Assembly: GCA_035945515.1 (NCBI GenBank)
Contig: DASZAE010000364.1
Location: forward strand, 1 to 5,596
Origin: RH2-MAG17b sp035945515
GTDB taxonomy: Bacteria > Acidobacteriota > Terriglobia > UBA7540
DNA: 5,596 nt
Direction of reading: 5' to 3'
The translations under genes and the position numbers were made by a program. Position 1 is the stretch's first letter. Each line of letters begins with the position of its first letter. The notes under the pieces are model-generated. The model made no database searches, had not been told where the DNA came from, and saw nothing but the letters and a program-made list of their open reading frames with translations. Positions 1-5,072 of the stretch are shown piece after piece.

Positions 1-185
1 GCCATGACAGGCGTGCTAGACTTTCGTCAGAGCTTCTCGATCCGGGTTCTGCTGATGAAAAGCCCCTGCCCGGCCAGATCCTCATCTAACGGTGAGGTTG
101 TCTTAGCTCAACCATTCCTCTGAAGCGTCCTATCGCTTCGCCTCGTTCCGGCTACGCCGGGCGCGGTCTTAAAGGAGTCTTGAAA
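1..185 (+). other. Upstream region and leader of the hfq-like gene
   Basis: No gene can be assigned here. Two forward frames are open from the left edge, one to a TAA at 87-89 and one to a TGA at 121-123. Either could be the tail of an upstream gene, but neither peptide is recognisable. Three short hairpins follow in a row: GGTTG/CAACC (96-100 with 109-113), GAAGCG/CGCTTC (122-127 with 134-139) and CCGGC/GCCGG (148-152 with 156-160). They end just before the ribosome binding site at 173-177. No convincing promoter was seen. A structured 5' leader on an hfq-type gene could affect its translation, but that is inference. Confidence 0.35.
173..177 (+). promoter_or_regulatory. Ribosome binding site that decides the hfq start
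   Basis: AGGAG at 173-177, within AAAGGAGT, lies only 2 bases before a TTG at 180 but 8 bases before the in-frame GTG at 186. The 8-base spacing is in the normal range, so GTG 186 is taken as the start rather than the longer TTG version. Confidence 0.65.
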
Positions 186-536
186 GTGAATCGCAAACTA
201 ATCCGTCCATCACTCTCTGACATTCAAGATCAGATGGGCCAGCGGCCGCAGCGCAGCAAAAAACCTACTCCGCCGGATCAGACTAACGCCGAAAGCTTTT
301 ACTACATTAAGCAGATGCAGGCGCGGACCCCCATGGTGGTGGTTTTGAATACGGATGAGGTGATTCGCGGCGTCATCGAGTGGTACGACAAGAGCTGCAT
401 CAAAGTTCACCGTAGCGGCGAGCCAAACCTGCTGATTATGAAGAACGCCATTCGGTACATGCACAAGGAGTCGGAGTCGAAGAGTCAGGGGAATGGCAAT
501 TACATTCCTGATGATGACGCGGAGATGCCATCCTGA
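186..536 (+). CDS. hfq: Hfq-like RNA chaperone (Sm-fold), N-terminally extended
   Basis: Predicted 116-residue protein with an Sm fold of the Hfq type. Hfq forms hexameric rings in the cytoplasm, binds small RNAs and mRNAs, and promotes their pairing. Residues 1-33 are a polar, basic extension rich in Pro, Lys and Arg, absent from classical Hfq. The Sm1 region runs over about 36-76 and includes TPMVVVLNTDEVIRGVIEWY; the Sm2 region over about 82-93 includes LLIMKNAIRYM, which aligns with the YKHAIST signature of E. coli Hfq. The acidic tail DDDAE precedes the C-terminus. Compared with E. coli, Lys56 and the following Ala-Ile are kept, but His57 is replaced by Asn, Tyr55 by Met, and the Phe42 position appears to be Ser, so RNA binding on the proximal face may differ. 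GTG start chosen from the Shine-Dalgarno spacing. The gene could instead be a divergent Sm-like protein that does not function as Hfq. Confidence 0.78.
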   Translation: MNRKLIRPSLSDIQDQMGQRPQRSKKPTPPDQTNAESFYYIKQMQARTPMVVVLNTDEVIRGVIEWYDKSCIKVHRSGEPNLLIMKNAIRYMHKESESKSQGNGNYIPDDDAEMPS

Positions 537-575
537 GTTGAACGCCATAAGCCTCGCTTTTTACCGAGGTGGCAC

Positions 576-603
576 TTGACACCCATCTCTGTCTGGACAT
601 AAT
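576..603 (+). promoter_or_regulatory. Sigma70-type promoter for the gene at 620
   Basis: TTGACA at 576-581 is a perfect -35 consensus. CATAAT at 598-603 matches five of six -10 positions, with a 16-base spacer. The expected transcription start is near 610, giving a leader of only about 10 bases before the ATG at 620. The Shine-Dalgarno-like AGGGGAG (605-611) would then be largely outside the transcript, so either initiation is nearly leaderless or readthrough from hfq also supplies mRNA. Confidence 0.65.
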
Positions 604-619
604 AAGGGGAGCACGGCTA

Positions 620-1075
620 ATGAAAATGAGCATGAATGACGAATTGAAAGCGGCTTTGCGGCGGCGACTCGCCTCTCTTATGATGTGGGGCGCGCTCGTG
701 GCGGTGGCGGTTTTGTTGATTATTCCGGTGTTTGCAGGCGCCCAGCAGATCGGACGGCCAAAGGTCCCAGTGCTCGGCAAGATTGTGGCCAATGGTCCCA
801 CGAAGGGCGCGTTTACCGGAGTGATTCAAACCCTTGACCGGCACAACAACGTGCTCGAAGTCGGTTCGGCAGATGGGACTGACGTGGCGATTTTCCCTAT
901 CAGCAAGAAGGTAAAAGTTTCCTCAATCGAAGGCCGCAAACTCAAGCTGGCGGCCCTGACGCCGGGCTTGAATGTGATCGTTACCTATGAGCAGCAGGGG
1001 GGCAAGCGCACCGTGCAGGAAATCACCATCCTCACCAAAGCCACCACCGGTAAGAAGTCTGTAAATGCCTCTTAA
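620..1075 (+). CDS. Small exported or membrane-anchored protein of unknown function
   Basis: 151 residues; family not recognised with confidence. The N-terminus has a basic segment (AALRRRLA, about 11-18), then a hydrophobic stretch at about 20-40 ending in FAGAQQ, which fits a signal peptide cleaved near residue 41 or an N-terminal anchor. The mature part (about 62-138) reads as a short all-beta domain: a GAFTGVIQTLD strand, VLEVGSADGT, VAIFPISKKVKV, and a TPGLNVIVTYEQ turn followed by VQEITIL. This alternation resembles small beta-barrel domains such as DUF5666 or OB-like folds, but that is a resemblance, not an assignment. The tail is Lys/Ser/Thr rich. The frame is open upstream to 569, but ATG 620 is preferred because AGGGGAG lies 8 bases before it. 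It sits 83 bases after the hfq-like gene with its own promoter, so strict co-transcription is not needed. Confidence 0.7.
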   Translation: MKMSMNDELKAALRRRLASLMMWGALVAVAVLLIIPVFAGAQQIGRPKVPVLGKIVANGPTKGAFTGVIQTLDRHNNVLEVGSADGTDVAIFPISKKVKVSSIEGRKLKLAALTPGLNVIVTYEQQGGKRTVQEITILTKATTGKKSVNAS

Positions 1076-1132
1076 TTGCGATCTGTAACCAGGTCCGCGT
1101 TTTCCCCCGCCATGATGTAATCGTGTGAATTC

Positions 1133-1195
1133 TGTATCGGCGGCCTCTGGCCGGTTTTTAATCGTAAAGACCGGCGGCCAGAGGCAGCCGCTACA
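1133..1195. repeat. REP/BIME-like palindromic unit, copy 1 (degenerate)
   Basis: A 63-base unit with two inverted GC-rich arms around the AT-rich spacer TTTTTAATCGTAAAGA. The left arm begins TGTATCGGCGG and the right arm ends CAGCCGCTACA. Compared with the perfect copy at 3836-3901 it has G to T at 1137 in the GTAG foot, a 3-base loss near 1153, and C to A at 1186. Each arm contains its own short hairpin with a TCT or AGA loop. It begins 57 bases after the stop of the gene ending at 1075, so it would lie in that gene's 3' untranslated region. Confidence 0.85.
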
Positions 1196-1310
1196 ACCCA
1201 TCATCCTCGCGAATGAATCCCTCGTGTCCTCTGAGCATCTACTGAAACAGCGCGGAATCAACCGGCGCGCGTGACGGGCAATCCTGGTTAAAGCGAGGCG
1301 GCGGCTTTCC

Positions 1311-2438
1311 ATGAAAATCGGGATCACATGCTATCCGACCTATGGCGGCAGCGGCGTGGTGGCCACCGAACTTGGGCTGGAGCTGGCCGCTCGCGGACAC
1401 GAGATTCACTTCATCAGCTACGCAATGCCGGTGCGCATGTCCACTGCTTCGGGCCGCATTCACTTTCACGAAGTGGAGATGATGAATTATCCGCTCTTCG
1501 ATCATCCTCCCTACACGCTTGCCTTGGCCACGCAAATGTATAACGTGGCCGTCAACGAATCGCTGGACCTGCTGCACGTGCACTATGCCATCCCGCACTC
1601 GGTCAGCGCCTATCTGGCGCGGGCGATGCTGGCCGGTTCGCGCAAGCTGCCTTTCGTCACCACGCTGCATGGCACCGACATTACGCTGGTGGGCGTGGAC
1701 CGCTCTTATCTGCCTATCACCCAATTTTCCATTGAAGAGAGCGATGCGGTCACGGCAATCTCGGAATACCTGGGACGGATGACGCGCGAGCAGTTCCACA
1801 TCCGGCGGCCCGTCGAAGTGATTCCGAATTTCGTAAATTGTGATCTTTTCCAGCCGTCGTCTGACGCTGCGCGACGCAGGCTGTACGCGCGCGATGATGA
1901 GCGGCTGCTGGTGCATCTCTCAAACTTCCGTCCAGTCAAGCGGGTGCCCGACGTAATTGAGATCTTCAGCCTTGTCCGCCCCGAAGTCCCGTCGAAGCTG
2001 CTGATGATCGGAGACGGTCCCGACCGGACCGTTGCCGAGTGGATGGCCCGCGAGAAAAGGCTGGCGGATGACGTCATCTTTCTCGGCAAGCAGAATCAGG
2101 TGCACGAACTGATTAACTGCGCGGACTTGCTGCTGTTGCCGAGCGAGATGGAGTCGTTCGGGTTGGTGGCGCTCGAGGCGATGGCGTGCGGCGTGCCGTG
2201 CGTCTGCTCGCGCATCGGCGGCGTGCCCGAAGTTGTGCGTGACGGAGTGGACGGTTATCTCGCGCCTGTGCGCGACATTCAAGGGATGGCCGCCCGCTCG
2301 ATTGAGATTCTCTCTGATCCCGCTAAACGCGAAGCCATGGGCCGCGCTGGCCGCGCGCGCGCGCAGACAATGTTCTGTAGTGAAAACATCATCCCGCTCT
2401 ATGAAAAGCTTTATGAGCGCGTGCTTGCAAAATCATAG
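1311..2438 (+). CDS. bshA: N-acetyl-alpha-D-glucosaminyl L-malate synthase BshA
   Basis: A 375-residue GT-B fold, family GT4 glycosyltransferase that transfers GlcNAc from UDP-GlcNAc to L-malate, the first step of bacillithiol synthesis in the cytoplasm. Length is normal for BshA and the sequence follows the family from end to end. The N-terminal domain starts MKIGITCYPTYGGSG, with the nucleotide-sugar glycine loop at 12-15; HFHEVE (51-56), HYAIPHSVSAYLA (91-103) and LHGTDIT (119-125) are typical BshA signatures. The C-terminal domain has IPNFVN (171-176), SNFRPVKR (204-211), GDGP (234-237) and the GT4 E-x7-E motif at Glu281 and Glu289 in SEMESFGLVALEAMACGVP. ATG 1311 matches the family N-terminus, though only a weak GAGG lies 12 bases upstream and no clear promoter is visible. 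bshB (deacetylase) and bshC (cysteine adding) are not in this window. The downstream gene is convergent, so bshA ends its transcription unit here. Confidence 0.95.
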   Translation: MKIGITCYPTYGGSGVVATELGLELAARGHEIHFISYAMPVRMSTASGRIHFHEVEMMNYPLFDHPPYTLALATQMYNVAVNESLDLLHVHYAIPHSVSAYLARAMLAGSRKLPFVTTLHGTDITLVGVDRSYLPITQFSIEESDAVTAISEYLGRMTREQFHIRRPVEVIPNFVNCDLFQPSSDAARRRLYARDDERLLVHLSNFRPVKRVPDVIEIFSLVRPEVPSKLLMIGDGPDRTVAEWMAREKRLADDVIFLGKQNQVHELINCADLLLLPSEMESFGLVALEAMACGVPCVCSRIGGVPEVVRDGVDGYLAPVRDIQGMAARSIEILSDPAKREAMGRAGRARAQTMFCSENIIPLYEKLYERVLAKS

Positions 2439-2463
2439 AAATAAGCGTGATCTTTGCGTCGCT

Positions 2464-2511
2464 GCGGCCTCTTGCGAGCTTCGGGCATCGCTACAAAGAG
2501 GTCGAGGCCGC
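2464..2511. repeat. Inverted repeat at the convergent bshA/MFS ends
   Basis: GCGGCCTC at 2464-2471 is the exact reverse complement of GAGGCCGC at 2504-2511, with a 32-base loop. It straddles the transporter stop codon (2491-2493) and lies in the 52-base gap after bshA. It might help transcription end in both directions, but there is no T tract, so it is not a standard intrinsic terminator. Confidence 0.3.
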
Positions 2512-3702
2512 TGGTCGGGCTCCAGGCTCGCGGATGTATAAGGCCAGCAGCACAACAACGCCCGCGGTCATCAAAGCGCAAAGCCCGGTGACCGCGGCGT
2601 ATCCGCTTCGCTCATAAAGCAGCCCACCTACGAAGGCCGTAGCGCCTATGCCTAGCTGTGATAAGAGTCCGCGCGCCGCCATATAAGCTCCGCGCTGATC
2701 CGCGGACACAATCTCGGTCATTAGGGCGGTGATAGGTCCTTGCCGGAACGCCGTGCCGAGGCTGGTGAGACCGAAGACCACCAGCAGCAGAATGCCCCAC
2801 GGAAAGAAAGGCATCACCGCCAAAGACGCCGTCAGTATGACGCAGCCAATGATGGAGACTCGCTGTTTCCCCCAGCGGTCCGAAAGCACGCCGCCGAGTG
2901 GCGCGCCCGCCACGGCGACGAGGCCGCCGAGCATGAAGACCCACCCAATTCCGCTGGTCGTGAGTCCAAAATGCGTGTTTAGCCACGCGCCGATGTAGGT
3001 GAGAAATCCAACCATGCCTCCCGAAACAAGGAACGCGATTGCAATTCCAGCGGCGAGATGGCGGCGCGTAAGGAATGAGCGCAAGGCCCCGGCCGTCGCG
3101 CGCAAGCTCCTTTCCGCGGGCGGGGAAACTGGACGCTCCCCTCTCAGCATCCACATCGAGGCCGCCGCCAAGCAGGCTACAACGGCAAAGAAGATGAACG
3201 TGCCGCGCCAGCCAAAGCGGTCTGCAATTTCGGCTCCCGCCGGAACGCCAATGACGGGCGCTGCGAAGTAGGCAATGGAAATCAGTCCGATGGCGCGTCC
3301 ACGCACGGCATAGTCGAAATAGTCGCCGGCGCACGTCAGCGCGCAGGTGGAGATGGTCCCGGCGGCGGCGCCTGTGAGCACGCGGGCCAGCATCAGGCCG
3401 CCAAACGTGCTGGTCTGGGAGGCCATCCAGGACGCGGCCGCAAACACAAGCGCGCCGCCGAGCAGGAACCGGCGGCGGCCATAATGGTCAGAGAGCGTGC
3501 CGCACACGAAGCCCGCCGCGGCGGCTGCGACGGCATAAACCACAACCAGCATTCCCGCCATGCCCACGGTCACGTGAAACGCGCGGACCAGGTCGGGAAG
3601 CAGGGCCGCGATCATCTGGTTGTCGGCAAGTCCGGTGAAGAGCAGCAAAAACAAGCTGGCAATCACTCCGTATTTCAGCGCAGGCGGAGAAGATTGTTCC
3701 AT
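2491..3702 (-). CDS. MFS transporter, DHA1-type efflux permease
   Basis: A 403-residue inner membrane protein with the length and about 12 hydrophobic segments expected of a major facilitator superfamily drug:H+ antiporter-type carrier. Segments fall at roughly 11-30, 46-66, 78-94, 101-122, 137-156, 168-187, then after a basic loop (188-215) at 217-238, 252-271, 283-299, 302-320, 345-363 and 369-389. The superfamily motif A is clear in the first half (GTLSDHYGRRR, 68-78) and repeated in the second half (GGVLSDRWGKQR, 270-281), showing the internal duplication. APVIGVPAGAEIADRFGWRG (148-167) fits the motif C region of exporters. Substrate cannot be read from sequence; efflux of a drug, sugar or metabolite is possible. 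ATG 3702 is the first in-frame start after an upstream in-frame stop, but no Shine-Dalgarno sequence precedes it. The start codon overlaps an inverted repeat (3700-3795), a possible control site. It converges on bshA and lies downstream of the AhpD-like gene, separated by 243 bases and a large hairpin. Confidence 0.9.
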   Translation of the reverse strand: MEQSSPPALKYGVIASLFLLLFTGLADNQMIAALLPDLVRAFHVTVGMAGMLVVVYAVAAAAAGFVCGTLSDHYGRRRFLLGGALVFAAASWMASQTSTFGGLMLARVLTGAAAGTISTCALTCAGDYFDYAVRGRAIGLISIAYFAAPVIGVPAGAEIADRFGWRGTFIFFAVVACLAAASMWMLRGERPVSPPAERSLRATAGALRSFLTRRHLAAGIAIAFLVSGGMVGFLTYIGAWLNTHFGLTTSGIGWVFMLGGLVAVAGAPLGGVLSDRWGKQRVSIIGCVILTASLAVMPFFPWGILLLVVFGLTSLGTAFRQGPITALMTEIVSADQRGAYMAARGLLSQLGIGATAFVGGLLYERSGYAAVTGLCALMTAGVVVLLALYIREPGARPAASTSL

Positions 3703-3795
3703 TGAGTCATTGAATCATCGGATCGTTAAAAAAGGCGAGGGCATGGGAAGATGACTTGAGAATGATTCAATGGCCGATGGCTCAATGAATCATTC
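3700..3795. repeat. Iterated CAATGATT-type inverted repeats at the MFS start
   Basis: The 22 bases at 3700-3721 and those at 3774-3795 are inverted copies matching at 17 of 22 positions. A third related copy lies at 3762-3772, where ATGATTCAATG is the exact reverse complement of 3708-3718. All are variants of TCAATGAATCAT. The left copy includes the transporter start codon (CAT at 3700-3702). It could be an operator for a regulator or a degenerate intergenic minisatellite; the sequence does not decide. Confidence 0.6.
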
Positions 3796-3800
3796 ATATT

Positions 3801-3937
3801 TATACTTGACGCCATAAGTCGGCGGCGCCTGATTCTGTAGCGGCGGCCTCTGGCCGCCGGTTTTTAATAGTAAAGGCCGGCGGCCAGAGGCCGCCGCTAC
3901 AGCCAATGACCGTCGCCGACTTATGACGCTCAGTATA
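3801..3937. repeat. Outer inverted repeat enclosing REP copy 2
   Basis: The arms 3801-3827 and 3911-3937 are 27 bases each and match as reverse complements at 22 positions, including an unbroken CATAAGTCGGCG block. Both arms start with TATACT at the outer edge. The 83 bases between them hold the perfect palindromic unit at 3836-3901. The whole would fold into a long two-tier hairpin. On the minus strand it begins a few bases after the AhpD-like gene's stop codon and could end or insulate its transcript from the MFS gene. No target-site duplication was recognisable at the edges. Confidence 0.75.
3836..3901. repeat. REP/BIME-like palindromic unit, copy 2 (perfect)
   Basis: A 66-base unit whose 25-base arms (3836-3860 and 3877-3901) are perfect reverse complements around a 16-base AT-rich spacer. 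Each arm starts at its outer edge with TGTAG and carries an internal hairpin, CGGCGGCC-TCT-GGCCGCCG or the AGA-loop equivalent. It can therefore fold as one long stem or as two adjacent hairpins. It is the best-preserved copy in the window and lies 44 bases beyond the stop codon of the minus-strand gene at 3946. Confidence 0.92.
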
Positions 3938-3945
3938 GTTGTTAC

Positions 3946-4317
3946 TCACGACTTGTTGTTGGTCACTGCTTTACGGTCGTCTTCAAAGTGATGGAGGTCG
4001 AGCTCGATTGCCGCGCGGTCGGTCATATCCATCACGCTTGCGGCGGCGATGCCGATGGCGACCACGATGGCGTCGCTGATTTCATCCTTGGTCAAGCCGA
4101 TCTCAATCGCCTTCTTAATGTGGCCTTCCAGGCAGCCCTGGCACTTGGCCACCGCCGAGGCGGCGATGGCGATCAGCTCCTTGGTCTTCAGGTCGAGCGC
4201 GGTGGGCGTGTAATAGCTCTCTTTATAAAAAGACATGTAAATGCGCCGGAAGCGCGGGTCGATCATACTCATCGAAGCCGGCGCCTTGGTTTTTCCCTGC
4301 CCGTCATCGTTCGCCAT
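3946..4317 (-). CDS. Carboxymuconolactone decarboxylase / AhpD-like family protein
   Basis: 123 residues from ATG 4317, all-alpha, of the CMD/AhpD-like family. The core runs KTKELIAIAASAVAK, then CQGCLEGH, then AIEIGLTKDEISDAIVVA. Numbered from this start, Glu47, Cys59, Cys62 and His66 have exactly the spacing of the AhpD catalytic residues Glu118, Cys130, Cys133 and His137 of Mycobacterium tuberculosis. The fifth, His132, is Gly61 here. The CxxC pair argues for thiol-disulfide or peroxide-reducing chemistry rather than true carboxymuconolactone decarboxylation, but the substrate is unknown. The reading frame extends upstream to a TTG at 4338; ATG 4317 is preferred because AAGGAG (4329-4334 on the complement) precedes it by 11 bases, whereas GGAGG is only 2 bases from the TTG. 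It is divergent from the gene at 4469. A role beside bacillithiol in redox defence is speculative. Confidence 0.88.
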   Translation of the reverse strand: MANDDGQGKTKAPASMSMIDPRFRRIYMSFYKESYYTPTALDLKTKELIAIAASAVAKCQGCLEGHIKKAIEIGLTKDEISDAIVVAIGIAAASVMDMTDRAAIELDLHHFEDDRKAVTNNKS

Positions 4318-4427
4318 ACACTCGTTCGCTCCTTGCAAGGCCTCCTGAAGTGATTACGCCCCGCGCGCGGCCAAAGTTACATCCGAAAAGAGCATCTTAG
4401 CATAGCTTGCCGTCCGCATTGTCTTGA

Positions 4428-4456
4428 TTGACTTCCGCTTCGGGAGCCGATAGACT
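4428..4456 (+). promoter_or_regulatory. Sigma70-type promoter for the gene at 4469
   Basis: TTGACT (4428-4433) matches five of six -35 positions; TAGACT (4451-4456) matches four of six -10 positions; the spacer is the ideal 17 bases. Transcription would start near 4463, only about 6 bases before the ATG at 4469, consistent with the absence of a Shine-Dalgarno sequence there and with leaderless-type translation. Confidence 0.55.
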
Positions 4457-4468
4457 GCGGCTTTTCAT

Positions 4469-4870
4469 ATGCCTGAGCCAAAAAGAGACATCCGGCGAAA
4501 AGGAATGGCCGTCCTCCTGGCCGCTCTTGTTGTGTGGACCGGGACGGCTTCCATGTTGGCCCAGAGCACGAACGCGCCGCAGCAGGGGATTGTTCGGTCC
4601 GCGGTCGAGAAGCAGGGCGTGGGCAAGCGAATAGGCATCAGACTGTCAAGCGGCGATGTGCTCTACGGGCGCATTACCAGGATTGGCGAGCACTCGTTCA
4701 CGCTGCGGCCCGACCACACCCACAGCACCCGTGAGATTGCTTACGATCAGGTTACGCAGTTGCGAGGCGCCTCTCGCACCCTTCTCTGGGCCGTTCTTGG
4801 AGTCTCGGTGGTGGCGATTGTGGTGATCGTGATCGCCTTGGCTCGCACGCCGTCTACGCACTCCACTTAA
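4469..4870 (+). CDS. Small exported protein with Sm-like barrel and C-terminal membrane segment
   Basis: 133 residues; function unknown. The N-terminus has a basic region (KRDIRRK, 5-11) and a hydrophobic core (about 13-30) ending SMLAQ, a good signal peptide with cleavage near residue 31. Residues about 50-98 form a short beta domain: GVGKRIGIRLSSGDVLYGRI, then GEHSFTLR, then REIAYDQVTQL. This order of strands, with G-D-x-x-x-G-R-I and a closing A-Y-D-x-V, resembles Sm-like barrels. A second hydrophobic stretch at about 104-125 could anchor the mature protein in the membrane, leaving a short Arg/Thr/Ser tail. The fold assignment is inference from pattern. ATG 4469 is chosen because it supplies the basic signal region; an ATG at 4505 would remove it. 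A palindromic repeat starts 48 bases after the stop. A function in RNA binding is unlikely if the protein is exported. Confidence 0.72.
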   Translation: MPEPKRDIRRKGMAVLLAALVVWTGTASMLAQSTNAPQQGIVRSAVEKQGVGKRIGIRLSSGDVLYGRITRIGEHSFTLRPDHTHSTREIAYDQVTQLRGASRTLLWAVLGVSVVAIVVIVIALARTPSTHST

Positions 4871-4918
4871 AACCGATGTCTTTGGCGCTTCTGTTCTGTG
4901 CAGTGCCGGTGTTTCGGC

Positions 4919-4995
4919 TGTAGCGGCGGGCAAAGCCTCTAAGGGACCGCCGGTCTTTAATGAGTAAAAACCGGCGGCCAGAGGCCGCCGCTACA
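4919..4995. repeat. Chimeric REP/BIME-like unit, copy 3
   Basis: This 77-base unit has the usual ends TGTAGCGGCGG and CCGCCGCTACA and an AT-rich spacer (CTTTAATGAGTAAAAA), but its two halves differ. The right half (about 4971-4995) is identical to the standard arm. The left half (4919-4958) is a longer variant with GCAAAGCCTCTAAGGGA between the pairing CGGCGG and CCGCCG blocks. It begins 48 bases after the stop of the gene ending at 4870. Confidence 0.85.
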
Positions 4996-5003
4996 GCACC
5001 AGC

Positions 5004-5029
5004 CGCAGGATTAGAATACAAAACCTGCG
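5004..5029. repeat. Small hairpin between REP copy 3 and its outer arm
   Basis: CGCAGG at 5004-5009 pairs with CCTGCG at 5024-5029 around a 14-base AT-rich loop. It fills the interval between the standard right half of copy 3 and the long variant arm at 5033-5072. It may be part of the composite structure or chance. Confidence 0.35.
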
Positions 5030-5032
5030 CAC

Positions 5033-5072
5033 AAAGACCGGCGGCTCCTTAGAGACTTTGCCCGCCGCTACA
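5033..5072. repeat. Solo variant REP half, inverted partner of 4919-4958
   Basis: These 40 bases are the reverse complement of 4919-4958 at 37 of 40 positions, ending CCCGCCGCTACA. With the left half of copy 3 they form an outer inverted repeat spanning 4919-5072 that encloses a standard right half and a small hairpin. This shows that the variant form is a repeated sequence in its own right, not a damaged standard arm. Confidence 0.85.

Noticed and set aside
1..123. Tail of an upstream gene in one of two open forward frames
   Set aside because: Two frames are open and neither peptide resembles a known C-terminus, so no gene is called.
552..569. CCTCG/CGAGG hairpin after the hfq-like gene as an intrinsic terminator
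   Set aside because: The T run is in the loop rather than after the stem, so it does not have terminator form.
2352..2364. Alternating CG run in bshA as a possible Z-DNA site
   Set aside because: It encodes the Arg-Ala tail region of BshA in GC-rich codons, so codon use explains it.
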